DNA of 64,000 nt from Nocardia colli (GCF_008704205.1 NZ_VXLC01000006.1:124001-188000), one strand, 5' to 3'. Shown: positions 32,709-42,300, counted from the first letter of the stretch. Notes: generated from the letters alone by a model not told the origin. Made by a program: numbers and translations.

Positions 32709-33295
32709 GGTGTCAGAACGCCGGCGATGACCGTGTTCACCACCCGGCGGACGGCTTCGGATTCCGGCGGTGTGCCTTTGCGGTCGGCGAACAGGAGATG
32801 CCCGGCGCCGATCAGCGTGGGCGCCAGCACTTCTACGTCGGCTGCGGCCACGATGCGCCCCTTGTCACGCTCGGCTCCGAGGTAGTCGGCGATCATAGCC
32901 GTTGCCTCCGCGAGGAGCGGAACACCAGTCGGCCGCGTCCGGCGGAGCCTGGCGCGCAACTCGTCTCGGAAGGTGACCAGGCTGACGATGGCCACCGCGA
33001 CCGTCCCGAACACGTCCGTCAACGCGTCGCCGAGATTGCCGACGACCGTGCCGGTGCCTGCGATCTCGCGCAGCGCGGCGCTCTGCTGGTCGATCCGCGC
33101 GATGCGGTCGAGCACGAGTTCGGCGAGGAAATCGTCGAAGTCGGCGAAGTGCCGGTGCAGCACGCCCTTGGCGCAGCCCGCCTCCGTGGTGACCGCGCGG
33201 CTGGTCAGCGCGCTCGGGCCGGCCTGGATCAGGATGCGTTCGGCGGCGTCGAACAGTTGCTCGCGCACGTCGCGCATGGCCACTCCGGTTGGCAC
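32705..33295 (-). CDS. TetR-family transcriptional regulator
   Basis: A 196-residue TetR repressor. The N-terminal HTH is REQLFDAAERILIQAGPSAL with VTTEAGCAKGVLHRHFADFDDFL, read as helix-turn-helix plus the family's HFxxxxDxL. The GTG at 33295 has AAGGAG 9 nt upstream; an ATG at 33277 with GGAG is also possible. It is divergent from a methyltransferase gene over 61 bp that hold two tandem palindromes (33328-33364). It therefore probably represses both genes and is released by a ligand or substrate of the methyltransferase. Its 3' end overlaps the broken methyltransferase gene by 4 bp. Confidence 0.87.
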   Translation of the reverse strand: MPTGVAMRDVREQLFDAAERILIQAGPSALTSRAVTTEAGCAKGVLHRHFADFDDFLAELVLDRIARIDQQSAALREIAGTGTVVGNLGDALTDVFGTVAVAIVSLVTFRDELRARLRRTRPTGVPLLAEATAMIADYLGAERDKGRIVAAADVEVLAPTLIGAGHLLFADRKGTPPESEAVRRVVNTVIAGVLTP

Positions 33296-33327
33296 TGGGT
33301 AGTTCTCCTTGCATCGCGGGTTGAAGA

Positions 33328-33364
33328 GTGGGCATGTGCCCACTTATAGTGGGCGCATGCCCAC
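33328..33364. promoter_or_regulatory. Twin TetR operators overlapping a leaderless promoter
   Basis: Two near-identical palindromes, GTGGGCATGTGCCCAC at 33328-33343 and GTGGGCGCATGCCCAC at 33349-33364, have centres 21 bp apart (two helical turns), the layout of cooperative TetR-type dimer binding. The 5 bp between them form part of TATAGT (33345-33350), a strong -10 box placed 6 nt before the ATG at 33357. The second palindrome covers the start codon. The complementary strand offers TATAAG as a -10 for the regulator gene. Confidence 0.8.
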
Positions 33365-34181
33365 TATACCTTCGGGGCAACCGCCCCTTCCGCAGCAAGA
33401 GTCGCATCGAGCACGCGAAATCGCGGAGTCGTTCGGCGTGGATGCCGAACGCTACGACCGCTCCCGGCCCCGGTATCCCGAGGCGATGGTGCAGGCGATC
33501 ATCGCCGCCGGCCCGGGACGCGATGTCCTCGACGTCGGCATCGGCACCGGCATCGTCGCGCGGCAGTTCCACGCGGCGGGCTGCCACGTGGTCGGTGTCG
33601 AACCCGACGAGCGCATGGCCGAATTCGCGCGCCGCGGCGGCACCGAAGTCGAGGTGTCCACCTTCGAAACCTGGGATCCCGCAGGCCGGACCTTCGACCT
33701 GGTCGTCGCCGGGCAGGCCTGGCACTGGGTGGACACCGTCGCCGGCGCGGCCAAGGCGGCCGAGGTGCTGCGACCGGGCGGAGTGCTCGCCCCGTTCTGG
33801 AACGTGAGCCAGCCACCGCCCGAACTCGAGCGCGCCTTCGCCGACGTCTTCCGCCGGCTGGTCCCCGACTCCCCCGTCGGCCGAATCCCCACGGGCTCCG
33901 CCTTGCAGCTCTACGCGTCGATGTGCGACAAGACCTCCGACGGCATCCGCCAGTCAGGCGCCTTCGGCGAGCCGCAGCAACAGCAATTCCAGTGGGAACA
34001 GCAGTACACCCGCGACGAATGGCTCGAATACTCCGCCACCACCGGCGCCACCACCCGACTCCCCCAACCGCTCCTCGACCAAGTACTCGCCGGCCTCGGC
34101 ACGGCCATCGACGCGGCCGGCGGCACCTTCACCGTGCAATACACGGCAGCAATGGTCACCGCAGTACGAAAGATCAGCTAA
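33357..34181 (+). CDS. Class I SAM-dependent methyltransferase
   Basis: A 274-residue methyltransferase. VLDVGIGTGIVARQF is motif I, VVGVEPDERM the acidic loop, and FDLVVAGQAWHWVD with VLRPGGVLAPFWN complete the Rossmann core. The N-terminus FGVDAERYDRSRPRYPEA is typical of the small-molecule UbiE-like group often found beside TetR regulators. The ATG at 33357 lies 6 nt after TATAGT, so the message is probably leaderless. It is controlled, by inference, by the divergent TetR gene. Substrate unknown; detoxification of a xenobiotic or a biosynthetic methylation are both possible. Confidence 0.87.
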   Translation: MPTIPSGQPPLPQQESHRAREIAESFGVDAERYDRSRPRYPEAMVQAIIAAGPGRDVLDVGIGTGIVARQFHAAGCHVVGVEPDERMAEFARRGGTEVEVSTFETWDPAGRTFDLVVAGQAWHWVDTVAGAAKAAEVLRPGGVLAPFWNVSQPPPELERAFADVFRRLVPDSPVGRIPTGSALQLYASMCDKTSDGIRQSGAFGEPQQQQFQWEQQYTRDEWLEYSATTGATTRLPQPLLDQVLAGLGTAIDAAGGTFTVQYTAAMVTAVRKIS

Positions 34182-34264
34182 CCCTGACACCGCCATCACC
34201 GGATAACCTTGTGATGCCACGCTTCCGGAAGGTGCGGCCTTAGCGGTATCCGCCGGTTAGTGAT

Positions 34265-34633
34265 TTGGTGGGTGACTCGGTGGTGGTCGGGCCGCCGCCT
34301 GCGGAGGTGTTCGCCTCGGTTCCTATCGCCGATCTGTCGCGTGCCATGGTCGCCGGGGTGCCCGGGCTGCTCGGTGAGCTCGAATCCGATACGCGCAATG
34401 TGCTGTTGACGCTGGCGCGGATTTGGATGACGGTGACGACCGGGGAGATCGCGGCCAAGGATAGGGCTGCCGAGTGGGCGGTGGCGAGGGTTCCGGAGTC
34501 GTTGCAGGCACCGCTTGTGCATGCGCGTGCGGTGTATCTCGTTGCGGTCGAGGAGGATTGGACCGGGGCGGCCGGGGCGTTCCGGGAGACGGCGGCGGTG
34601 CTGCGGGACGCGATCGACGCCTCAGGAGGGTGA
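34265..34633 (+). pseudogene. Remnant of an AadA-like aminoglycoside nucleotidyltransferase (C-terminal domain only)
   Basis: The 122 residues match the C-terminal helical domain of AadA/ANT(3'')-type adenylyltransferases: VVGPPPAEVFASVP, LLGELESDTRNVLLTLARIWMTVTTGEI (in parts), KDRAAEWAVARVPE and the final EEDW. The N-terminal nucleotidyltransferase domain of about 150 residues, with its GSxxxG and DxD residues, is absent, and stop codons lie just upstream in the frame. So this is a 5'-truncated gene, probably inactive. A stand-alone C-terminal domain protein starting at GTG 34265 cannot be excluded, but there is no ribosome site. Confidence 0.72.
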
Positions 34634-34966
34634 GACGAAGGCGCGGGTGGTGATGCCTAGGGCGGTCGTGGTCACGCAGGAGGCGCGCATCGACTGGCCG
34701 ACGGCCGCCGAAGGGGAATCGGTGCCGGGGTATGGGCCGAAGATGGGGCTGTCGGGGGTTGCGGGGACGCTGATGCCGAGGCACTCGACTTCCAGCACGG
34801 TGGATCCGTATCCCTCGTGGCAGAGGGCGACGGCGTCGGTGAGGCCGCGGTCGACGTAGCAACCGCCGGGGTCGGCGGTCGCCTGGTCGGCTCTGGCGAT
34901 CACGGTGCCGCAGGCGAGCACGAACAAGCAGCCACCTCCGACGATTCGTCGCAGCACAGTGCTCAC
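34622..34966 (-). CDS. Small secreted hypothetical protein
   Basis: A 114-residue protein with a signal peptide: a basic start (STVLRRIV), a hydrophobic core (GGGCLFVLACGTVIA) and a likely cleavage at ARA-DQ. The mature part has four cysteines (GGCYVDRG, ALCHEG, EVECLG, RASCVT), suggesting two disulfides in an extracytoplasmic domain. The GTG at 34966 has AAGGGA 8 nt upstream; an in-frame ATG further up is less likely because it would bury the signal. No family is recognised. It overlaps the convergent aadA remnant by 12 bp. Confidence 0.65.
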   Translation of the reverse strand: MSTVLRRIVGGGCLFVLACGTVIARADQATADPGGCYVDRGLTDAVALCHEGYGSTVLEVECLGISVPATPDSPIFGPYPGTDSPSAAVGQSMRASCVTTTALGITTRAFVSPS

Positions 34967-35120
34967 TGGGGATCCCTTTCTCGGCGCGATTGTGCAACCC
35001 AGCCGGAATCGGTCCGGTCGCCGCATCAGCGTGAAACGTCCCCCTGATCGTCCTCGGCCATTCCACCAGACACGACGCTCGCCGGTGCGGGACACGACGG
35101 TGGCACAGCGGCCGGTTTGG

Positions 35121-36035
35121 CTAAGACAAGGTCAGGGCCTGGGCAATCAGCGTGAGGTAGAGGACGAGGATGAAGATGACGGCAGGGACGGGTGGATAGT
35201 CCGTGCGGTCGCCGCGCAGGAACTTCAGTGCGCCGAGGGCGGGGATCAACAGCAACGCAATGGGCAGCCAGGCAATGAGGGACAACGGCGGCGAATAGTC
35301 CCACGGCCGGACCAGAAGCAGATCGAACAGCACCGCCGCGACCGCGCAGAGCAGCGAGGCGGCGACACCGCCGTTCGTGCCCAGCGCGTTCGAATACAGC
35401 AGTTCGCCCGGACGACGCTCGCGGGATGTCTTTCTGGCGAACTCGAATTGGAGGAACGCGCCGGCGAAGACACCGGCGACCGCCGCGGCCTGCCAGTGCG
35501 CGCGCACCTCACCGGTGTCGATCGCCGAGACCACGACGTAGCCGGTGACGAGCAGTTGCACCGGGTAGGTGACGACCAGATTCACCAGGATGTTGGTGCG
35601 CACGGTAGCGAACAACTGCTCCAGACCCCACAGCACCAGCCCGTAAGCCAATGCGACAGTGATCATTACGGCGGAGCCCACGGACAGCGCGAGGCTGCCG
35701 GCGATGGCCCCGATCGCGATGACCCCCATCGCGACGCGCAGTTCGACCGCACTCACCGCACCGGTCACCAGCGGCCTGTCCGGATTGTGCACGCGGTCGT
35801 ATTCGAGATCCTTCTGCTCGTCGACCATCCGCAGATACAGCAGCACGAACGCGACCACGACGATCCGGACCACGGTGGCACCGGCCGGCCGCCATGCCGA
35901 ATCCGGCTGCGTCACAAGCGAAGCGATGCCCTCCAGCGCGAGCACCCACAGCACCCCGTAGAGCAGGTAGTGCGGCTTGTACATCACCGCGGTGAACCGG
36001 GCGATACGCACCACGGACACCAGCGGGTTCGTCAC
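35121..36035 (-). CDS. UbiA-family membrane prenyltransferase-like protein
   Basis: A 304-residue polytopic membrane protein with about eight to nine helices. The first aspartate-rich motif is MVDEQKDLEYDRVHNPDRPLVTG (read as DxxxDxxxD plus the family's NPxRPLVtG); the second, expected after helix 5, is weak (FEFARKTSRE instead of DxxxD). UbiA enzymes transfer a prenyl or polyprenyl group to an aromatic or sugar-phosphate acceptor at the membrane. The GTG start overlaps the AfsA-like stop (GTGA). It is the last gene of the six-gene operon, so it may anchor or prenylate the pathway product. Confidence 0.8.
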   Translation of the reverse strand: MTNPLVSVVRIARFTAVMYKPHYLLYGVLWVLALEGIASLVTQPDSAWRPAGATVVRIVVVAFVLLYLRMVDEQKDLEYDRVHNPDRPLVTGAVSAVELRVAMGVIAIGAIAGSLALSVGSAVMITVALAYGLVLWGLEQLFATVRTNILVNLVVTYPVQLLVTGYVVVSAIDTGEVRAHWQAAAVAGVFAGAFLQFEFARKTSRERRPGELLYSNALGTNGGVAASLLCAVAAVLFDLLLVRPWDYSPPLSLIAWLPIALLLIPALGALKFLRGDRTDYPPVPAVIFILVLYLTLIAQALTLS

Positions 36036-37021
36036 GCGGACTCCGGTTCCTCGGCGTCGAAACCCAGTTCGTCGTCGGCGAATTCGAGATCGAGCTCGGC
36101 GGCGACCGCGTCGGCCTGCCGGATCTCGCAGTGGATCACGGTCCGGTCGGCCTGCTGACCGGTGATCTCCGCGACGCACTCGGCGGGACGATCCAGCTCC
36201 ACGAACCGCTCGAAAGCGCTTCCGACGCACTCCAATCGGGGCGCTCGATGCAGCACCATGGCCAACGCGGTCTGCCTGCACGCCTCGATCAGCAGGCTGC
36301 CCGGAACATGGTCGAGCTGATGATCGAACAGAAACGGATGACCCAGGTCGGGAACGAGGGCGGCCCGCGCGATGTTCCCCGAAAGCTCCGGCGCGGCGAT
36401 CACGACATTGCGCCAGTTCTCCCGCCCGACCTCGGCCGCGACCGCGCGATCGGCGAGCGCCGAAGCGCCGAGAAACGGCCCGAGGCCGAGGCTTTTCCGG
36501 AACGCGCCGCGCAGCCCGGCCCATTGCTGCGACGTCATCCAGGAGAACGAGCCGTCGACGGTCATCATCGACTCGTCGCCGCAATCGATTTCGAGCACCA
36601 TGTCCAGGCCCTGCACCGTGTCGCCGCGCAGGTGCCGCCGCGGCACCCGGGCGCGCAGCACCAGATCGGCCGGGGCGGTGCCGACCTCCCAGGCGGGGGT
36701 GTCCGCGCCGGTGCCGTTGAAGGTGCGCACGATGAACGCCATATCCGAAGGGACGCCGTAGAACTCGTGGCTGAGCGCGATCGCGGCCTGCCGGGCGGCC
36801 TCCATCACCAGCAGCGGATCGTGGCGCAGGCCGAGCGACCCGAGGTGATCGCCGTAATAGGCGTGCATCCTGGGTAATTGGGCGCCGACCACGAACTCGT
36901 CCTCGGCCACGGTGTCCATCGAGGTGACGAACACCTCCGACACCGCGCACCGGTGCGCCAGCTCGCGCGAGATGGTACGTAGATGGGTCGCGTTCTTCAC
37001 CGTTTCCACGTTTGCCGTCAC
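36032..37021 (-). CDS. AfsA-like gamma-butyrolactone/butenolide synthase
   Basis: A 329-residue protein with two hot-dog-fold AfsA repeats. Repeat 1 has CAVSEVFVTSMDTVAEDEFVVG (in parts) and HDPLLVMEAARQAAIALSH; repeat 2 has FLFDHQLDHVPGSLLIEACRQTALAM. AfsA condenses a beta-ketoacyl-ACP with dihydroxyacetone phosphate to make A-factor-type signalling butenolides in Streptomyces. The GTG overlaps the upstream NDPK-like stop by 4 nt. No gamma-butyrolactone receptor gene is adjacent. In this operon it probably builds a butenolide-like head on the chain carried by the ACP-reductase protein. Confidence 0.85.
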   Translation of the reverse strand: MTANVETVKNATHLRTISRELAHRCAVSEVFVTSMDTVAEDEFVVGAQLPRMHAYYGDHLGSLGLRHDPLLVMEAARQAAIALSHEFYGVPSDMAFIVRTFNGTGADTPAWEVGTAPADLVLRARVPRRHLRGDTVQGLDMVLEIDCGDESMMTVDGSFSWMTSQQWAGLRGAFRKSLGLGPFLGASALADRAVAAEVGRENWRNVVIAAPELSGNIARAALVPDLGHPFLFDHQLDHVPGSLLIEACRQTALAMVLHRAPRLECVGSAFERFVELDRPAECVAEITGQQADRTVIHCEIRQADAVAAELDLEFADDELGFDAEEPESA

Positions 37022-37932
37022 GGTCGTTCCTCCAGCCAGTCTTTCGCGGTCACCGGGCGCAGCGTTTGCGGCTGCGTCCCGACCCGCATCGGGAGTACAT
37101 AGGACCCGAGCACGATCACCGACCACGGATCGAGTTCGCGCCCCTCGGCCCACGCGGAATACAGCAGCCGCGCGCAGTCCGCGTCCGTCCGATCCTCGAA
37201 AGCCGGTGCGGCACCGGCCTGCTCCAGATCACGCAGGATCCGGTCGAGTGCGTCGGCACGGTCGAAGCTGCGCGCCGGCGCCTGCGTGTAGAGGTCGTGC
37301 GCGATCGCGCGGGCATCGGACGAGCGGTCGGCCCCGTCGCTTGCCTGTGCGATCACCTTCGCCCGCCGGTCCTCGTCCAGGTAGATGGCGAGCTCCCGCA
37401 GCACATCGGCGGGATCGTCGGGTGAATGCACCAGATTCAGCAGATAGCTGTGGCGGCCGAGCAGGTGGCGCAGCTCGCCGGGTTGACGTTTACGCGGATC
37501 GGTCGGCCCCTTGGCTTCGGTAAGCCGTACGGGGACGGGGAGTTCCGCGTCCTCGCCGCGCACGACGAGCACCAGGACGTCGGAGATGCCGACCAGCAGA
37601 TCGGCCAAGCGCCGGCGTTCGGGCGAGGCGATGTTCCAGGCGAAGTACCAGAGCGCGCGGGCGAAGTGCCGGTCGACCGCGACCCGGAAAGCGGAGACGA
37701 CCCGGAAGTTGTTGTCCGCCAGCCAGTTCAGTGTCGATTCGACCGATCTGGCGACGATCGCGTCCGGCTTGAGCAGCAGCATCGAGTGCTCTCTGGCGAA
37801 CTTCGCGGCGTCGACACCGAGGCGATCGAGTTGCTCGACGGTCTCTTGCAGGTAGGTGTCGTCGGCGTAGGCCGCCACCTTCTCCGGCTGCGGGGTCAGC
37901 GCGGCGAGCAGCTCGCGCAGCGACGCGGTCAC
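37018..37932 (-). CDS. Divergent nucleoside-diphosphate-kinase-like protein
   Basis: A 304-residue protein whose middle resembles NDP kinase: SMLLLKPDAIV (Lys55), VLVVRGEDAE, a KGPTDPRKRQPGELR stretch (GxTDP) and NLVHSPDDPADVLRE with His169 where NDPK has its phosphorylated histidine (NxVHGSD). It has extra N-terminal (~45) and C-terminal (~120) regions that canonical Ndk lacks; canonical ndk is at 56.2 kb. It may move a phosphate in a pathway-specific reaction rather than maintain NTP pools. GTGA overlaps at both ends show translational coupling in the operon. Confidence 0.78.
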   Translation of the reverse strand: MTASLRELLAALTPQPEKVAAYADDTYLQETVEQLDRLGVDAAKFAREHSMLLLKPDAIVARSVESTLNWLADNNFRVVSAFRVAVDRHFARALWYFAWNIASPERRRLADLLVGISDVLVLVVRGEDAELPVPVRLTEAKGPTDPRKRQPGELRHLLGRHSYLLNLVHSPDDPADVLRELAIYLDEDRRAKVIAQASDGADRSSDARAIAHDLYTQAPARSFDRADALDRILRDLEQAGAAPAFEDRTDADCARLLYSAWAEGRELDPWSVIVLGSYVLPMRVGTQPQTLRPVTAKDWLEERP

Positions 37933-39365
37933 CGGTCCGCCCCACCGGAGTCATTGCCCGCCAGCACTTCTTCGATCGACGGCAACGGCACGCCGAGATA
38001 GCCGGATTCCAGGCAGTAGTCCAGCAGCACGCGCAGATACTCCTTGCCGGTCGGTGGCGCCGGTTTGCCGAGCAGCACTTCGGCATTCGAGGTGCCGAAG
38101 GTCAGTCGCCGCTCGAAGTAGCTGGTGTAGAGCGAGCCGATGCGCCGGTAGTACTCGCGTTCGATGGCGCCGAGGTCGTCTTCGTGGAACGTCGCCGCGG
38201 GCACGAAGGTCGCGACCTCGAACGAAGGGTATTCGGCGAGCACGTCGGAGACCTCGCGCAGCGACAGCGTGTCCCGGCCGACCGCGTGGAAGGTGCGCCG
38301 ATGGGCCGAGTCGAAATCCAGGACGGCGGCGGCGATCACGTCGGCGACGTGATCGACCGGGGCCAGCGCCAGCGTCGCGTCATAGCGGCCGGGCAGCGAG
38401 CGCAGCTTGCCCTCGACCATCAGCTTGACCACGGTGTAGAGGTTCTTGTACTCGCGGATCGCGCCGGTGCCGAGGGCGCCGGTCACGATGCCGGGCCGCA
38501 CGATCGCCCAGCGCAGGCCGTGCCGGCCGGCTGCGCGGACCAAGTGCTCGGCGTGAAACTTGCTCTCTTCGTAGCGGTTTCCGAAGGTCTGACCGGCATC
38601 GAGGTCGTTCTCGTCGATCACGCCGCTGCGGTTGCCGCACACGTAGGCGGTGCTGACGTAGACGAGCTGGACGTCCCAGGCCTTGGCCAGCGCTACCGCG
38701 TTGGCGGTGCCGCGCACGTTGAGTTCGTGGTAGTCGGTCGCGTCGGCGTCGAACGCCGTGGTGGCCGCGCAGTGCACGATCGTGCCGACCCGTTCGGACA
38801 GGTCCGCGGAATCACGCGGTGACAGACCGAATCCCGGCATCCGGATGTCCCCTGCGACCGGACTGCCCGCGCCGAGGGCGGTGCCGTCGTTGCGGACGAT
38901 GCGCGAGTTGTTGTGCAGTACCGCGGCGACCGGATAGCTGGCCGCGGCGAGGCGCGCCACCACCTCGGAGCCGACCAGCCCGCTCGCGCCGGTGACCAAT
39001 ATCGTGTCGCGCCTGCCCATTCCGTCGTCGTGCTGCCGCTCGGCGCCGACGTGACCGAGCAGCCGGCTGCGATCCTTCGGCACCTGTCGACCGGGCTCTT
39101 CGCCGGAACCAGCGGCGAGGCCGGTCGCGACCAGCGTGATGACGTCGCCGACCCGGCGGATTCCGACCAGCCGCTCCGGCCGCTGGCGCGGGAGAGCGAA
39201 GGTCCGCTCGAGCGCGACGGTCAGCTCCATCAACCGCAGCGACTCGAAACCCAGATCCTCGACCAGCCTTCGGTCGTCGGCGGCGAGCGCATGCGGGTCC
39301 GGGGCCATGGCCTGAACCAGGCTGCGTACCTGCTCGGCGACCGCGGCGTCGGCGACGGCTGTCAT
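37929..39365 (-). CDS. Acyl carrier protein fused to NAD(P)-dependent reductase/epimerase domain
   Basis: A 478-residue protein. Residues ~1-85 form an acyl carrier domain with the phosphopantetheine serine in LVEDLGFESLRLMEL (Ser42). A hydrophilic linker of ~35 residues leads to an extended SDR, thioester-reductase-like: TGASGLVGSEV at 125-135, IVHCAATTAFDAD, VSTAYVCG and YEESKFHAE (Tyr/Lys). Such pairs load an acyl chain and release it reductively or modify it while bound. The ATG overlaps the stop of the acyl-AMP ligase gene (ATGA), so carrier and loader are translated together. The frame is continuous, so this is a true fusion. Confidence 0.85.
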   Translation of the reverse strand: MTAVADAAVAEQVRSLVQAMAPDPHALAADDRRLVEDLGFESLRLMELTVALERTFALPRQRPERLVGIRRVGDVITLVATGLAAGSGEEPGRQVPKDRSRLLGHVGAERQHDDGMGRRDTILVTGASGLVGSEVVARLAAASYPVAAVLHNNSRIVRNDGTALGAGSPVAGDIRMPGFGLSPRDSADLSERVGTIVHCAATTAFDADATDYHELNVRGTANAVALAKAWDVQLVYVSTAYVCGNRSGVIDENDLDAGQTFGNRYEESKFHAEHLVRAAGRHGLRWAIVRPGIVTGALGTGAIREYKNLYTVVKLMVEGKLRSLPGRYDATLALAPVDHVADVIAAAVLDFDSAHRRTFHAVGRDTLSLREVSDVLAEYPSFEVATFVPAATFHEDDLGAIEREYYRRIGSLYTSYFERRLTFGTSNAEVLLGKPAPPTGKEYLRVLLDYCLESGYLGVPLPSIEEVLAGNDSGGADR

Positions 39366-42300
39366 GGCTGCGACGTTCCTTCCACGCGTAGGTGCGGCTG
39401 CTGCCCGCCGGAGGCCAGCAGGTCGCGGGCCTCGTCGAGAGGCAGGTCGGTGTCGAGATAGCCGGCGATGCGCAGCCAGTCGTAGCCGATGGCGAGCGTG
39501 CGCCGCCATTGTTCGCGCGAGTCGAACGAGGCCGGAAAGGCGGTGCCGTCCGGGTCGGCGGCGACCGAGCGGACGAGAGTGACGAAATCGTCGAGGACCG
39601 CGAGGCCGGCGACGGTATCGCCGGAGTCCGAGAACCGTAGCTGCCGAGCCGATTCCAGCCGGGCGAGCAGGTCGTCACGGTGCTGGGCGTGTGGCGGAAG
39701 CAGTCGGCGCAGGGTCGATGGTGGTGCGACGTCGGCGGGCAGTGGGTGAATACCGAAGGCGGACAGCATCACTCGTACCGTCATCGCGATCATCCGGTGC
39801 GCGGCGATGTCGGCGACGGCGCCCTGACCGTTCTTGATCGCTCCCGCCAGATCCTCGCGCGCGTTCTCCAGCACGATGTTCGACCACACCAGGTTCATCG
39901 CGCACTCGGTGAAACGACGTGCGGGCAGCGGCGACAGTGTCGCGATCGCGTCCTCACGCGCGGCCCCGGTGACGCCGAGCGCAGGAGCCGTCGCGGACGG
40001 CACCGGGGTGTAGGGCCGCCCCGGTTTGCACATCGCCAGTGCGGGCTTCAGGACTTCACCACAGCGCCACTGCAATCCGACGAAACCGAGCCGGAGGAAC
40101 TCGGCCAGCTCGGCGGTGATGTCGTGCGGTGCCCGAGACAGGACCGCGGCGAGGGAATGGCGGAACACCACCGAGCGCCAGGCGCGGGCGCCGTTGTCCG
40201 AGAGCACGAAAACGTCGCTGTCGCTGCGGATTACGTGCACGCGCTGCCCGATGTTCCAGGTGGTGACCTGGGGTCTCCGGGCGAACAGGATCTGGTCGGG
40301 ATCGTCGGTGACGCCCTCGACGCCCAGCTCGGCGGCGAGTTCTAGAGCCTGTGTCCAGGTTGCCTGCTCGGACAACGCCCGTGCCTTCGCATCGCCGAGT
40401 ACACCGGGCAGCGTGTCGCCGTAGCTCCGCTCCGGGTCGCCGGCCCACGCGCCCGGATCGCTGAGATCGCGGTAGCGGTTGATGATTTCGTCGCTGCCGA
40501 TCCGCTCGAGTTGCTGCGGCAGCCATTTGGTTTCCAGGTAGCTTTCGCCGTGCCGCGCGGCCCAGCCCTTGATCGCCTGGAGCAAGCCGTCACGTGCCCA
40601 GTCGATCGCCTCGTCGCGCGCCTTCAGCGTGCGCAGTGCGATGGCGTAGCGCAGGGCCTGCTGTGCTCGGGCGGTCCACCAGTCCGCGATGAGCGTCATG
40701 AAGGTGGAATGCGGCAGTAGCGCGCGCAATTCGTCGATATCCGCGGTTCCGGAGCGGACGACCGTCGCGCGCAGGAACCGTTGACACCGGTTGAGCAGAT
40801 CCTCGTCGAGCTCGGTGGCGTTCGCGACTTGTTCGAGCTGTCGCCGCATTTGAGACTCGGAGCGAGTGCGTACCTCCACTCGGCGGCCGTCGATGAACAG
40901 CACGGTCGGCAGTGTGGGCAACTCGTCGTCGCCGGGGGCGAGCACCAGGAAGTCGACGTCGGAGCCCTCGTTCCCGAAGCCCTCGGCGAGTGAGCCCTCG
41001 AAGAGCACGGTCGAATCAGCGGGAATCGCAACGCTTTCCAACGCACCGTCGAGCAACTGACCGACCCGTTCGGCGGCCAATGTCGGCGTGGGGGTGTCGT
41101 CCGTCGCGACTCGACCACAGCTGGGAGTGGCTTCCGCCTCGTACACAACCGCGTCCGTGAGTGCCCCGCTACGGAATTGATCCCACATGTACCGTCGCCG
41201 CGGCTTACCGCTCGACGTACGCCGGATGATCCCGCGCGGACCGGTGACGATGGTGACCGTCTGCGCAGGCCCCAGTTCACCCCGAATGATCTTGCGCGCC
41301 TCCGGAATCCACGCCCCCGGCTTGGCCTCCGCGAACAGCGCGATGCCCTGCTCGCCCGGCTCGGTGATCGCGACGGCGGCGAGTTTGCCCTTGGTGATCC
41401 CGGTTTCCTGCGCGACCCGCGATTCGATGTCCTCCATGAACACCGAACGCCCACGCACCTTCAGGCTCGACCCCATCCGGCCGAGCACGAATACCTCACC
41501 GCGATGCAGGAATCCGGCGTCACCGGAATACAGCGCGCCGTTGACGATCCTGGTGGACGCGCCGTCGGAATCGTCGGAATAGCCGAGCGCGACGGAGTCG
41601 CCGACCACCACCATCTCGCCGAGCGTCCCGTCGGGCAGCTCGTGGCCGTTCTCATCGACCACCGTGACGGTCGATTCGGTGGTCGAGTAGCCGAGTCCGG
41701 TGATCCAGCCCGCGCCGTCGACCCGATGGGTGTCATCGAGCAGTTCCCGCTCCAGGATGGTGACGGGCTCGCCGAAACGCAGTGTCGGGGTGTCGATCCG
41801 CAGCGCGGTGATCGGGCGATGCCGCGCCGAGGCGGTCACCATCAGCGTCGACTCCGCCAGACCGTAGGCCAGCGTGTACGCGCTCATCGAAAAGCCGAGC
41901 GGCCCGGTGAGTTTCGCGAACGACTGGAGATCGGCCACCTCGACCGGCTCGGAACCGACGGCGAGCGTGCGCCACCCGGACAGGTCCAGATCGGCGATCT
42001 CCGCGGGCGAAACCCGGTGCGCCACATAGCCGAGCGCGAACGACGGCGACGGCGAGTGCTGGGCGTGCGCCATCGCCCGCAACCAGCGCGCCGGATCGCG
42101 GACGAACTGGTCCGGACGCATCAGCCACAGATCGCCCTGATTGGTGACGGTGGTGAGGAACGCGCCGACCAGCCCCATGTCGTGATACAGCGGCAGCCAC
42201 GACACCATCGCCTCGCCGGCCCGCCACTCGACCAGCCGGGAGATCATCGCGATGTTGTTGGCCAGGTTGTGCCAGCTCACCCGCACGCCACGCGGGGCGG

